Positions 9,761-18,474 of a stretch of DNA of 64,000 nucleotides are shown in pieces; position 1 is the first letter of the stretch; each line of letters begins with the position of its first letter. The DNA comes from Fibrobacter succinogenes. Lineage in GTDB: Bacteria > Fibrobacterota > Fibrobacteria > Fibrobacterales > Fibrobacteraceae. The notes beneath the pieces were generated by a model. That model was not told where the DNA came from. It saw nothing but the letters and a program-made list of their open reading frames with translations, and did not search any database. Where the stretch lies: assembly GCA_902791475.1 (NCBI GenBank), contig CADAWC010000001.1, positions 62,001 to 126,000 on the forward strand. The letters are read 5' to 3'. The position numbers and the translations under genes are program-made.

Positions 9761-10906
9761 TTATCCTTGAGCGTATTTTCTAAGGTTATCTTTTAGATCT
9801 TCAAAAGATATAAAAACATCGCCTTTTGTGTTTCCTGTGATGTAATCTCTTGCTGCGCAACTGTTGGACACAATGCATGGTAAACCGATGGATTGTGCTT
9901 CGGGTACTGTTAACGGGGCAGCCTCATACCATCTTGATGGGAAAATCAAGGCTCGTGCTTTTTTCATGTATTCGAAAACTTCATTACGAGCTTTCCAACC
10001 TACAAAATCAATATTGGCGTTCGCAAATTTTTTCTTTAGATATGCTAGTTCAGGACCGTCGCCAACAACAATTCCTTTTAATTTACAATCGTAAATTGCT
10101 TGGCAAAAAATATCGCATCCTTTTTCTTTAGAAATGCGACCGACGAAAAGAAAGATGTTGTTTTGTGTGAAATTGATTTTCTCGGTTAATTCGAGTTTGT
10201 CAATTGGATTGAAGTGCCTTTCGAAATTTGTTTCTTTTGGAAAATAATTGCGTAAAATATTTTCGCTGAAATCTGATATAGAAATAAATTTACTAGTCTT
10301 TCTAAAAATGTTTACGATTTTATTTTGTACAAAAGAACGTATGAATCTGTAAATTTTAATGGAGAAGTTTCTTGAATCACAATTGCAGGTTAAGCATTTG
10401 ACGGATAAAGGCTTGTTGCAACAGATTTTATTTGCGCGATAATTGTAAAGTCCTCCATTGGGACATACCGTAAAATAATCATGACACGTCAAATAAATTG
10501 GAAAGTGCATAGAATATGCCGCATCCCAAATGCTAGAAGATAAAACCTTTGTCCATGTATGAATGTGAACGACGGTTGATTTTGGATCTAGTGTTGAAAG
10601 AAGCTCCTTGAGCTTTCTTTTTGCCTTGAAATTATAGATGCCATTTATTGCACCACGTAACTTATTTGAATCTGTGAGTGTGGGCTTTTGTTTGGCGGAT
10701 ACATAGTGTATGTTGGCTATTTTTGGATAGTCAGAATCACCGGTTCCAGTAAAAAAATATGTTTCGATTCCTGAATCTGCGTAATCCTTTGCGTATTCGA
10801 ATGCGACTTTGCCTGCTCCTCCGTCTACGTAATCAAAATCGTGGACGACGACAACAGTTTTAATGTGCTTAGGCAGGCATTTTATTGCAAAACCTCTTTC
10901 TATCAT
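9761..10906 (-). CDS. Glycosyltransferase family 4 (GT-B fold)
   Basis: A 381-residue GT-B enzyme. Its N-terminal domain has VVHDFDYVDGGAGKVAFEYAKDY, an acceptor-binding glycine-rich loop, and CHDYFTVCPNGGLYN; the C-terminal domain has FLFVGRISKEKGCDIF, VVGDGPE, and the retaining-enzyme motif FPSRWYEAAPLTVPEAQ (E-x7-E). A cluster of Cys residues around residues 150-170 (CCNKPLSVKCLTCNC) is a common insertion in this subgroup. Likely adds an internal sugar to the repeat unit. Substrate not inferable. Confidence 0.88.
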   Translation of the reverse strand: MIERGFAIKCLPKHIKTVVVVHDFDYVDGGAGKVAFEYAKDYADSGIETYFFTGTGDSDYPKIANIHYVSAKQKPTLTDSNKLRGAINGIYNFKAKRKLKELLSTLDPKSTVVHIHTWTKVLSSSIWDAAYSMHFPIYLTCHDYFTVCPNGGLYNYRANKICCNKPLSVKCLTCNCDSRNFSIKIYRFIRSFVQNKIVNIFRKTSKFISISDFSENILRNYFPKETNFERHFNPIDKLELTEKINFTQNNIFLFVGRISKEKGCDIFCQAIYDCKLKGIVVGDGPELAYLKKKFANANIDFVGWKARNEVFEYMKKARALIFPSRWYEAAPLTVPEAQSIGLPCIVSNSCAARDYITGNTKGDVFISFEDLKDNLRKYAQG

Positions 10907-10971
10907 ATTGTTGTCTCTATTGATAAGTCGTAATTTGTCTTTTAATCAACGCTTTTTTGCCAAAAGAAAAA

Positions 10972-11763
10972 TTACCATAGTCGCCATCCCCACTTTCTAA
11001 AGTACTTAAAAAGCGAGGCACTGTGGATTCGAAAAAGCTTGAAATTTTTGTGGCTAGCTTTTTCCCATTTGTGTACGACCTGACATTCTGGATAGCACAT
11101 TACCTTGTGTGTTTTTCGTATGCGTTTGCAAAAATCTGCGTCTTCGACGTACATGAAATAGCGCTCATCAAAGCCATTAAGTTCTTTTAATAGCTTTGTT
11201 GGCACAACAAGGAACGATCCTTGAATGAATTCGCATTCGAATGGTTCTTTTTTGCAAATGTCATTCATTAAGTGCTTGTCGTTGCGTTTTTTTATGGGGG
11301 GGAGCGCTGCTAAAATGTTTGGTACATATCGTACAAAAAAGTCAACAACTGTTAATTCCCTACGATAAACATGCTGTTGGTTCCCATCCATGCCGAACAT
11401 GAGTGGGGCTACACATCCAACGTCCGGATTTGCATCTAAGAAGTCTATAAGCTTATCGAATATATCGCTTGTAAAAACGATGTCAGGGTTTATGATGGCG
11501 TGGTATCTGCTATCAATAAGAGGGAGGACTGCATTGTGTCCTTTACCAAAACCTTCATTTTTAGGTAATTGAATTACCTTTACTGGAAATTTTTCTTCCA
11601 AATCGTCACAACGTTCTGTTTGGCTATTGTTAACTATAAATACCTGCATAGAATGTTTACCTGATTGCGTTCTGTACAACGAATCAAGGCATTCTTCAAT
11701 ATCATGCTTATTATTGTAGCTAACGATGGATAACGATAGGTCAAACATTAGGTCAAATCTCAT
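10972..11763 (-). CDS. Glycosyltransferase family 2 (WbbL-like)
   Basis: A 263-residue GT2 protein. Motifs are LSIVSYNNKHDIEECLDSL, VFIVNNSQTERCDD, NEGFGKGHNAVLP, INPDIVF, and the C-terminal FDERYFMYVEDADFCKRI. This is the arrangement of rhamnosyltransferase WbbL-like enzymes. Either ATG at 11763 or one six codons downstream could start translation; no clear ribosome site separates them. It is the first AT-rich gene of the locus, 137 bp downstream of the GC-rich epimerase; that gap contains only AT-rich sequence and no recognised feature. Confidence 0.86.
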   Translation of the reverse strand: MRFDLMFDLSLSIVSYNNKHDIEECLDSLYRTQSGKHSMQVFIVNNSQTERCDDLEEKFPVKVIQLPKNEGFGKGHNAVLPLIDSRYHAIINPDIVFTSDIFDKLIDFLDANPDVGCVAPLMFGMDGNQQHVYRRELTVVDFFVRYVPNILAALPPIKKRNDKHLMNDICKKEPFECEFIQGSFLVVPTKLLKELNGFDERYFMYVEDADFCKRIRKTHKVMCYPECQVVHKWEKASHKNFKLFRIHSASLFKYFRKWGWRLW

Positions 11764-11900
11764 TAGAGACTGTAAACTTAGAAATTTTCATCGTTTACAC
11801 TCATTCCGGGTTATTATTAGTAATACTAATATAGTAACCGACGGTCTTTTTACTACCGCGATATTCAATTTTATTGTCGGTTTGTCCGCTACTATATCCG

Positions 11901-12989
11901 TTACTCTCCCTTTCCGTAATACTCCGCGTACCATTCTGCAAACTTTCTTAAACCTTCGCGGAGAGGTGTTGCGGGTTTGAAGCCGAAATCCTGTTCCAGG
12001 GCGGTCGTGTCAGCGTAGGTCACGGGCACGTCACCGGGCTGCATGGGCACAAGTTCCTTGTGGGCTTCGAAGTCGTAATCGGCGGGGAGAACTTTCGCAC
12101 GGACGAGTTCTTCTTGGAGTATCGTCACGAAGTCCAGCAGGTTTTCCGGGTGGTTGTTGCCGATGTTGTAGACCTTGTACGGCGGGAGTGGTAGTCCGTC
12201 TTCGCCGTTTTGCTTTTCGGGGGCGTGCTGCATCACTCGGACGACGCCTTCGACGATGTCATCGACGTAGGTAAAGTCGCGCTTGCACTTGCCGTAGTTA
12301 AAAATCTGGATGGTCTTGCCGGCCTTGAGCTTGTTGGTGAAGCCGAAGTATGCCATGTCCGGGCGGCCTGCGGGGCCGTAGACGGTAAAGAACCGGAGCC
12401 CCGTGCTCGGGATGTTGTAGAGCTTGCTATAGGCGTGTGCCATGAGCTCGTTGCTCTTTTTGGTGGCGGCGTACAGCGATACGGGGTTATCGACTTTGTC
12501 GTCGGTGGAGTAGGGGATTTTCTTGTTGCTGCCGTACACGCTGGAGGAGCTCGCGTACACGAGGTGCTCGACTTCGCCTTTTTCGGCGCCCTTGCGGCAT
12601 GCTTCCAGGATGTTGTAGAAACCGATGAGGTTGCTCTGGATGTAGGCGTCCGGGTTCGTGATGGAATAGCGGACGCCTGCCTGGGCGGCGAGGTTTACGA
12701 CGACGGCAAAGTGGTATTTCTCGAACAGGTTGTCGATAGCGGTCTTGTCGGCGAGGTTTGCCTTGATAAATGTCCACTTCTTGCCGGTTGATGTCGCGAG
12801 GGCCTCGATCTCCTTGAGGCGCTCGTGCTTGATGTTCACGTCATAGTAGTCGGTGATGGAATCGAGCCCGACGAGTTCGGAACAGTTGTAGTCGTTGAGC
12901 AACTTCTTGCAGAGGTTGCAGCCGATAAATCCTGCCGCTCCCGTAACAAGGATGGCCTTTCCATTGAGGATAACGTTTTTATCAAGCAT
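11901..12989 (-). CDS. UDP-glucuronate 4-epimerase-like NAD-dependent epimerase
   Basis: A 362-residue extended short-chain dehydrogenase. It has the Rossmann motif VTGAAGFIGCNL, LDSITDYYDVNIKHERL, NLAAQAGVRYSI, the SSSSVYG block and the YAATKKSNE catalytic Tyr-Lys pair. The Asp-Tyr-Tyr-Asp pattern and the AAQAGVRYS motif are characteristic of UDP-glucuronate 4-epimerases, which convert UDP-GlcA to UDP-GalA. It sits 9 bp after the UDP-glucose dehydrogenase gene, so the pair would supply uronic acid donors for the surface polymer. The start has a good AAGGA site six bases upstream. GC-rich unlike the downstream genes. Confidence 0.88.
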   Translation of the reverse strand: MLDKNVILNGKAILVTGAAGFIGCNLCKKLLNDYNCSELVGLDSITDYYDVNIKHERLKEIEALATSTGKKWTFIKANLADKTAIDNLFEKYHFAVVVNLAAQAGVRYSITNPDAYIQSNLIGFYNILEACRKGAEKGEVEHLVYASSSSVYGSNKKIPYSTDDKVDNPVSLYAATKKSNELMAHAYSKLYNIPSTGLRFFTVYGPAGRPDMAYFGFTNKLKAGKTIQIFNYGKCKRDFTYVDDIVEGVVRVMQHAPEKQNGEDGLPLPPYKVYNIGNNHPENLLDFVTILQEELVRAKVLPADYDFEAHKELVPMQPGDVPVTYADTTALEQDFGFKPATPLREGLRKFAEWYAEYYGKGE

Positions 12990-12998
12990 GGCTATTCC

Positions 12999-14345
12999 TT
13001 AGCAACCGATGGCGCTGTATTCAAAACCAGCTTCAGCGAGTTCCTTGGCGTCGTAGATGTTGCGGCCGTCGATGATGAGGGCGTTCTTCATCGACTTCTT
13101 CATCACGCCGAAGCTCGGCATACGGAACTGCTTCCATTCGGTCACGAGGAGGAGGGCGTCGGCATCGAGCAAGGCTTCGTACATGTCGTTGCTGTAGACA
13201 ATCTGTTTTGCGATTGTCGCGGCGTCGGGGCGTGCGGCCATACGGCGCTTGCATTCGTTCATGGCGACCGGGTCATAGACGCGGACTGTTGCGCCGGCCT
13301 TGGTCAAGAGGTCGATGAGCACGAGGGCGGTGGCTTCGCGCATGTCGTCGGTTTCGGGCTTGAAGGCGAGGCCCCACATGGCAATGATCTTGCCCTTGAG
13401 GTTTGCTTCGCCGCCGAAGCGTTTGGCGAGTTTGTTGAAAAGGACCGTCTTCTGGTATTCGTTGACTTCTTCGACAGCCTTGAGCACGCCCATCTTGTAG
13501 CCGTTCTTTTCGGCGGTCTTGATGAGAGCCTTCACGTCTTTCGGGAAGCAGCTTCCGCCGTAGCCGCAGCCCGGGTAGAGGAATTTGCTGCCGATGCGGG
13601 TGTCACTGCCGATGCCCTTACGGACCATGTTCACGTCGGCGCCTACGAGTTCGCAGAGGTTTGCGATGTCGTTCATGAAGCTGATGCGGGTCGCGAGCAT
13701 GGAGTTCGCGGCGTACTTGATCATTTCGGCGCTCGGGATGTCCGTGAAAATTACGCGGAAGTTGTTGAGCATCATCGGGCGGTAGAGGCGGGTCATGAGT
13801 TCCTTGGCCTGTTCGCTTTCGACACCCACGACAACGCGGTCGGGTTTCATGAAGTCCGTGATGGCGGAGCCTTCCTTCAAAAATTCCGGGTTGCTGGCCA
13901 CGTCGAACGGGACGTTCACACCGCGCTTGTCGAGCTCTTCCTGGATGGCTGCCTTGACCTTTTTGGCTGTGCCGACCGGAACTGTAGACTTGGTCACGAG
14001 AACGGTGTACTTCTTGATGTTCTGGCCGAACGTGCGGGCCACGGCAAGCACGTACTGCAAGTCTGCGGAACCGTCTTCGTCCGGAGGCGTACCCACGGCG
14101 CTAAAGACCATTTCGACATTGTCGAGAACGCTGGCGAGGTCGGTTGTGAAGTTGAGGCGGCCTTCGCGCTGGTTTCTGAGCACCATTTCATCGAGACCCG
14201 GTTCGTATATAGGGATTTCTCCCTTCTGGAGAGATTCGATCTTGGCCTGGTTCACATCGACGCAAGTCACGTTGACGCCCATTTCGGCAAAGCACGTGCC
14301 GCTAACAAGACCAACGTAACCGGTACCGACAATAGCAATATTCAT
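12999..14345 (-). CDS. ugd: UDP-glucose 6-dehydrogenase
   Basis: A 448-residue UDP-glucose/GDP-mannose dehydrogenase family enzyme that oxidises UDP-glucose to UDP-glucuronate in two NAD-dependent steps. It shows the N-terminal Rossmann motif IAIVGTGYVGLVSGTCFAE, STVPVGTAKK, the NPEFLKEGSA motif, the catalytic Cys in YPGCGYGGSCFPKD, and the C-terminal FKPETDDMREA block. It is the first gene of the minus-strand operon with the epimerase 9 bp downstream. Ribosome site AAGGA lies six bases before ATG. The opposite strand has a 523-codon open frame that is only a codon-bias shadow. Confidence 0.95.
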   Translation of the reverse strand: MNIAIVGTGYVGLVSGTCFAEMGVNVTCVDVNQAKIESLQKGEIPIYEPGLDEMVLRNQREGRLNFTTDLASVLDNVEMVFSAVGTPPDEDGSADLQYVLAVARTFGQNIKKYTVLVTKSTVPVGTAKKVKAAIQEELDKRGVNVPFDVASNPEFLKEGSAITDFMKPDRVVVGVESEQAKELMTRLYRPMMLNNFRVIFTDIPSAEMIKYAANSMLATRISFMNDIANLCELVGADVNMVRKGIGSDTRIGSKFLYPGCGYGGSCFPKDVKALIKTAEKNGYKMGVLKAVEEVNEYQKTVLFNKLAKRFGGEANLKGKIIAMWGLAFKPETDDMREATALVLIDLLTKAGATVRVYDPVAMNECKRRMAARPDAATIAKQIVYSNDMYEALLDADALLLVTEWKQFRMPSFGVMKKSMKNALIIDGRNIYDAKELAEAGFEYSAIGC

Positions 14346-14454
14346 AAGAATTCCTTGATGAAATATCTGTGTTTGTTTAATCGACGGAAAATGTAATAAA
14401 ATTATAAAGAATTGTTAGCTGTTTTGACTTTGTATAAGGCTGTGGAAAGGCTAT

Positions 14455-14481
14455 AAAAAAACGCTGCCCCGCAGGGCAGCG
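14455..14481 (-). terminator. Rho-independent terminator after the 14495 gene
   Basis: On the minus strand the hairpin arms CGCTGCCC and GGGCAGCG (8 bp, loop of four) are followed by seven T. It ends the small secreted-protein transcript before the ugd promoter region. Confidence 0.85.
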
Positions 14482-14494
14482 CTGATGCGTGAGC

Positions 14495-14935
14495 TCAGTT
14501 CTCTCCATTTCGTATTTCTGTTTGCTCACGATCGATTGTGTATGTCAGGTATTCTTTGAAATCGCGGTCAATCTGTGCGATGTCAAAATCTTCAATGTCG
14601 TCGATCAAAATACCGGTACCCATTGGATTGTCGTGCCAATCTAATAACGGGATTTCGTCAAAAATAATGACCTTGTCCTGCGCCTTGGCGACATATTCAA
14701 CTCTTGATTTATCGACCCAGCCCATTCCGCATCGCCCTTTGACGAGGACTTTAGTTTCGGCTTCTTTGACAATTGTCAGTTCGTCATTGAATTCTGCTGT
14801 GCAGACAACTTTGCCACCGTCCTTTGCGTTGGTGACTTCGATGTCGCCCAGTTTCGATTTGACTATTCGTGCTGCGAACGATGTTGTGACCATAAACGCA
14901 AGCATTACAGCTGTTATGAATTTTAAGGTTTTCAT
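14495..14935 (-). CDS. Small exported protein, SH3-like
   Basis: A 146-residue protein with a Sec signal peptide (hydrophobic residues 5-20, cleavage near SFA-AR). The mature part looks like a short bacterial SH3-like beta domain: a CTAEFNDELTIVKEAE segment, then VLVKGRCGMGWVDKSRVEY, resembling the GWV turn seen in such domains. The last 60 residues are acidic with no known motif. Likely periplasmic. It has its own terminator and a good GGAGG ribosome site and is probably transcribed alone. Function unknown. Confidence 0.7.
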   Translation of the reverse strand: MKTLKFITAVMLAFMVTTSFAARIVKSKLGDIEVTNAKDGGKVVCTAEFNDELTIVKEAETKVLVKGRCGMGWVDKSRVEYVAKAQDKVIIFDEIPLLDWHDNPMGTGILIDDIEDFDIAQIDRDFKEYLTYTIDREQTEIRNGEN

Positions 14936-15038
14936 GATTTCCTCCTAGTTTATTCTGAGACGTTTGTCTGCCTCAATTGTAAACTACAAAGTAACGTATA
15001 TGAGGAGTAGTTGTGGGGTAGTCTAAATTGGAATATGG

Positions 15039-15064
15039 AAAAAAATCCCCGCTAGTAGCGGGGA
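15039..15064 (-). terminator. Rho-independent terminator after the antiporter gene
   Basis: Hairpin with arms TCCCCGCT and AGCGGGGA around a three-base loop, followed on the minus strand by seven T. Lies just past the stop of the NhaC-type gene. Confidence 0.85.
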
Positions 15065-15095
15065 CTATTGGTGAATAATTTTATTTGTAGTTAGG

Positions 15096-16439
15096 TTAAT
15101 GTTTGTTCTTGCGTGGAGAAATTGCAATGAATATGAGTACGCTGACAAGTAACAGGAATGGATAGAACATGTAGGGAATGAGGTCAAACGCGCTGATGTT
15201 TGCGCCCGGGATTGCTGTCGAAATGGCTGCAAGCGCTACGAGCATCTGTGCGCCGTAAGGCAAAATTCCTTGCACCACGCAGCTGAAAATATCTAGGAGC
15301 GAAGCTGTCTTTTTCGGCGAGATTCTGTATTCGTCGCCCATCTGCTTTGCAATCGGACCTGCCATCACGATGGCGACTGTGTTGTTTGCTGTAGCAATGT
15401 CGAGAGCGCTCACCAAGAGGCCAACGCCCACTTGACCGCTACGGTGTCCCTTGAAAACTTTATGGATAAAGTCTAATAGCGCCGCAAAACCGCCGTGAAT
15501 GCGGATGAGCCCGCACAAGGCGCTCACGAGAACAGCTACGAGTATAGTCTCGTACATTCCTGAAATGCCGTTCCCGATGTTCTGCAAAAGGCCAATCATG
15601 TCGAGCGTGCCGGAACCCACCATAATGATGGATGCCGCAACAATGCCGATGAGCAAAACCGCAAAAACATTGATGCCCGTGAGCGCAAGTACCAATACGA
15701 GAACATACGGAATAAGTTGTACGAGATTGTAGGAATTTTCTGCAACCGTATTTGCCTTGGTCACAAACGAAATTGCCGTGATGATGATAATTGCGAGAAG
15801 TGCCGCCGGGGCTGCCACCAGAAAGTTCACACGGAACTTATCCTTCATCTTGCAGCCCTGCGTAGATGTTGCCGCAATCGTCGTATCCGAAATAAAACTC
15901 AAGTTGTCGCCAAACATCGCGCCGCCAATCACCGTCGCTACGCAGAATGGAACTCCAAAGCCCGCCATCTGTGCGACCTCAACCGCAATCGGGGAGACCA
16001 CCGCAATCGTGCCAACAGACGTACCCATCGCCGTAGAGACAAACGCCGCGACAACGAACAGCACTACCACCGCGAACTGCGCCGGAATGAAATCCAAGAG
16101 TAAGTATGCTGCCGCTGAGGCGCTTGAACGCCCGAGAATCCCTGCGAAAATGCCTGCGCAAAGGAAAATCAGGATCATCAAGAAAATGTTGCGGTCGCCA
16201 AGTGCACCTGCCATCACGTTCATCTTGTGGTCAAAATTCAGCTTGCGGTTTTGCACACAAGCCACGAAAATCGCCACCAGGAATGCAGCGACTATCGGAA
16301 TGTTGTAAAATCCCATCGGGATCTTGAGGACATATTCAAATGTGATGCCGAGACCCAGATAAAGTACCAGAAACACGGCGATAGGCAAAAGGGCAATCGG
16401 GTTGCCCTTGATTTTTTCTTGAGTGTTTTCGTTTTGCAT
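15096..16439 (-). CDS. NhaC-family Na+/H+ (or amino acid/H+) antiporter
   Basis: A 447-residue inner-membrane transporter with about 11 hydrophobic segments. The conserved core TAMGTSVGTIAVVSPIA and IGGAMFGDNLSFISDTTIAAT is the NhaC/Na_H_antiporter family signature, and ALDIATANNTVAIVMAGPIAK is its second-half counterpart. Members exchange sodium for protons or carry amino acids, so the substrate is open. I choose ATG at 16439 (MQNENTQEK) because the longer frame, reaching 16499, would overlap the end of the upstream regulator gene and adds residues unlike an antiporter N-terminus. It ends in a clear terminator. Confidence 0.85.
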   Translation of the reverse strand: MQNENTQEKIKGNPIALLPIAVFLVLYLGLGITFEYVLKIPMGFYNIPIVAAFLVAIFVACVQNRKLNFDHKMNVMAGALGDRNIFLMILIFLCAGIFAGILGRSSASAAAYLLLDFIPAQFAVVVLFVVAAFVSTAMGTSVGTIAVVSPIAVEVAQMAGFGVPFCVATVIGGAMFGDNLSFISDTTIAATSTQGCKMKDKFRVNFLVAAPAALLAIIIITAISFVTKANTVAENSYNLVQLIPYVLVLVLALTGINVFAVLLIGIVAASIIMVGSGTLDMIGLLQNIGNGISGMYETILVAVLVSALCGLIRIHGGFAALLDFIHKVFKGHRSGQVGVGLLVSALDIATANNTVAIVMAGPIAKQMGDEYRISPKKTASLLDIFSCVVQGILPYGAQMLVALAAISTAIPGANISAFDLIPYMFYPFLLLVSVLIFIAISPRKNKH

Positions 16440-16458
16440 GACGTGAAAGATAGAAAAG

Positions 16459-17883
16459 TTACTTTCCGCACACCTCCCAATAACCACCACGATCTCCACC
16501 GATGCGGGCGATGCGTCCGGTTTTTGTGAGATTTCTCAATTGCCATTTTACACCATCAACAGTTATTCCGCAAATTTCCGACAATTCGGATATAGTCACA
16601 TTGGGGTTATCCTCCATCGCAGCAAGAATTTTCTGTGTAGTCTTCTGTGTAGTTTTCTGTGTAGTCTTCTGACCGCCCTTTCCATTTGTAATCTCTGCAT
16701 CGAATGAATAGTTTTCGTTCAGTGGCTGGATAATGCGGAATACATCATCTTCGATAAACTCGGGATCAACACCGGAATAAAGACGCCCGTACTTGAACAT
16801 CTTGCGCGCACCAGACCCGAGCTTTTCCGAATAACCAATATTGCGAAAAAATTTTGCGATTAGTGGATTCTTTGGAAACGGTTCAAGGTTCCTGAGTGTA
16901 ATCGGCCCGTTGAACCGAGCCCTGTTCGCATTTTCCACATACATCCTGTCCTGTTCTATCACAAATTTTGCTTGGTATGCGCTCGAATATTCACGATGCA
17001 TCAGCGTATTCACCAACATTTCTCTAGCCACAATGTTTCGCAGCGACTTGCGTTCAGCGCCTTCCACATAGAACTTATTGGGCAAATGCAGCGTTGCGAA
17101 CTTAAACAGTTGCTCAAAACTTTCAACAAGGTTTGTCACCACAGTCAAACGGTCATCATACCTATCGACGTTCACCTTGCGGACAAGCGCATCCGTTTGG
17201 TAAGCCGGGCTGACATCGCGAATGACTTCATCACGACCAAGAAGCATCACCGCGGCGAGATTAAATCCATTTTTGCCGGTCGCATGGTCCTCGGCGTAAA
17301 GGCCCGCGCTTTTCAGCAAATCCATATTCGAAAGTTTTTCCCACAAGTGGCTACCGCCGCCATTGTTCTTCGCCAGAATCCGCACCATCGGCAGCAAGTC
17401 CAAGCGCAAGTCCTTCAACTTCACATACGGATACATCCTGCGTTCCGTGTAGATTTCTTGCTTGCGAATATACATCTGCGCGATTTTTGCCGTCGCACTT
17501 ACCTTTACGTCCGCCTCGTCCATGCGGTCGTAAATCCGTTTCTTGAACGAATGTACTTCACCGCTCGACGGTACGTGTATATGAATCAAGGTTTTCTTGC
17601 GGTACTTGAAAATTTCCGGTTCAAGGTAAAGCGTGAGGCTGAACAAGTCTGGATTGCCAATGGCGCTAATAAAATTCTTCACCATGGATGGCGCGGCATT
17701 TTCAGGAATGCCGACAACAGTCCCGTTGTCAAGTACCCCTAGGTAAATATCACCGCCGAATCGGTTTGAAAATGAACAAACCGTCTCGAAGGTATCCATT
17801 TCAATAGTACCGTCAGCCCGTTTGAATTCTATGGCCGCAGTTTCCCCTATCTTCAAAGCGTTCTCGAATTTTACAAGATCCAT
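16459..17883 (-). CDS. AlbA/Schlafen-type regulator with C-terminal HTH
   Basis: A 474-residue protein with an N-terminal AlbA_2 (Schlafen-like) domain: GETAAIEFKRA, then FSNRFGGDIYLGVLDNG with VVGIPE. The middle contains the ATPase-like NMLVNTLMHREY region (here MLVNTLMHREYS) and NPLIAKFFRNIGYSEKLGSGARKMF, common to RecG-like predicted transcriptional regulators. After a TTQK tandem repeat the last 55 residues form a winged helix-turn-helix (ISELSEICGITVDGVKWQLRNL). Such proteins occur in defence and mobile regions. It overlaps the upstream small gene by one base (TAATG), so the two are probably co-translated. DNA or RNA target unknown. Confidence 0.8.
   Translation of the reverse strand: MDLVKFENALKIGETAAIEFKRADGTIEMDTFETVCSFSNRFGGDIYLGVLDNGTVVGIPENAAPSMVKNFISAIGNPDLFSLTLYLEPEIFKYRKKTLIHIHVPSSGEVHSFKKRIYDRMDEADVKVSATAKIAQMYIRKQEIYTERRMYPYVKLKDLRLDLLPMVRILAKNNGGGSHLWEKLSNMDLLKSAGLYAEDHATGKNGFNLAAVMLLGRDEVIRDVSPAYQTDALVRKVNVDRYDDRLTVVTNLVESFEQLFKFATLHLPNKFYVEGAERKSLRNIVAREMLVNTLMHREYSSAYQAKFVIEQDRMYVENANRARFNGPITLRNLEPFPKNPLIAKFFRNIGYSEKLGSGARKMFKYGRLYSGVDPEFIEDDVFRIIQPLNENYSFDAEITNGKGGQKTTQKTTQKTTQKILAAMEDNPNVTISELSEICGITVDGVKWQLRNLTKTGRIARIGGDRGGYWEVCGK
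16631..16671. repeat. 12-bp tandem repeat encoding TTQK units
   Basis: About 3.4 copies of a 12-bp unit (TTCTGTGTAGTC type on the plus strand) encode repeated TTQK residues in the linker between the AlbA domain and the C-terminal helix-turn-helix. Copy changes would keep the frame and alter linker length. Confidence 0.9.
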
Positions 17884-18227
17884 TACGAGACCTCCTTATC
17901 TGCAGACTCATCATCTTCTTCGGCGATTCTGAGCTCTTCTTCGTACATTTCCTTATGCGGAGCATATTCGTCCGGAATAACATACGACAGGTATTGCAAA
18001 AAATTCCTGTAATCCTCTTTCGCATACTCGCTACCCATGCCAGAAACGCCTTCAAGTACGATATCTGAATAGCGGTCTAGTACATGGAGATTCCGTTCAT
18101 GGCGAAACATTAACCTATACAGCATTGCTACAGCTTGATCCTGCTGCTGGCTCATAAGTTCGTTAAGCCCTGCTATTGAATCTAAGAGCTCTTTTGGCAA
18201 CTCAAATTCTTTCTTCTTTTTAGCCAT
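17883..18227 (-). CDS. Small hypothetical protein upstream of the AlbA-type regulator
   Basis: A 114-residue, charged, mostly helical protein without signal peptide or membrane segment. It starts MAKKKKEFELPKELL and ends in an acidic tail. I choose ATG at 18227 because it has GGAGG five bases upstream; a further ATG at 18239 overlaps that ribosome site. It shares a TAATG junction with the AlbA-type gene, suggesting a two-gene operon divergent from the XRE-McrBC genes. Upstream (18242-18302) are two short inverted repeats, GGTCA/TGACC and TTATTCC/GGAATAA, possible operator sites. I do not recognise the family. Confidence 0.6.
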   Translation of the reverse strand: MAKKKKEFELPKELLDSIAGLNELMSQQQDQAVAMLYRLMFRHERNLHVLDRYSDIVLEGVSGMGSEYAKEDYRNFLQYLSYVIPDEYAPHKEMYEEELRIAEEDDESADKEVS

Positions 18228-18401
18228 GTTAGCCTCCATGTGGTCACAATTTTTGACCGGTTGATGTTAGAGGCGTCCCCTTATTCCAAAATCACGGAAT
18301 AAAAAAAAGACGCGATTCTCCATTTGACAAAGAATCACGTGCTGCATTAATGTACCTAAAATCAAAAATGTTGGCTAGGGGAGTAAGGATATTTTACGTA
18401 T

Positions 18402-18446
18402 GTGCACTATATGGCGTGGTTAAATACTACGCTATTTATATGTTTG
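18402..18446 (+). promoter_or_regulatory. Copy A of a duplicated 45-bp dyad element before the XRE gene
   Basis: This element begins GTGCACTATA, contains the inverted arms ATGGCGTGGT and ACTACGCTAT around TAAAT, and ends TTTATATGTTTG. A second copy of identical length lies at 19006-19050 before the reader-mcrBC genes. It ends 28 bp before the XRE start. The likeliest role is an operator-promoter bound by the XRE protein. Confidence 0.7.
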
Positions 18447-18474
18447 GAGGGTACCATTCACAATCGTTTATTGT

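Noticed and set aside
12210-14396. Long plus-strand open frames opposite the epimerase and ugd genes (193 and 523 codons)
   Set aside because: They are antisense to strongly conserved enzymes with clear motifs; the open frame reflects codon bias of GC-rich genes.
18240-18310. TTATTCC/GGAATAA hairpin as a terminator
   Set aside because: The T run lies on the wrong side for the minus-strand gene and there is no T run for the plus strand.
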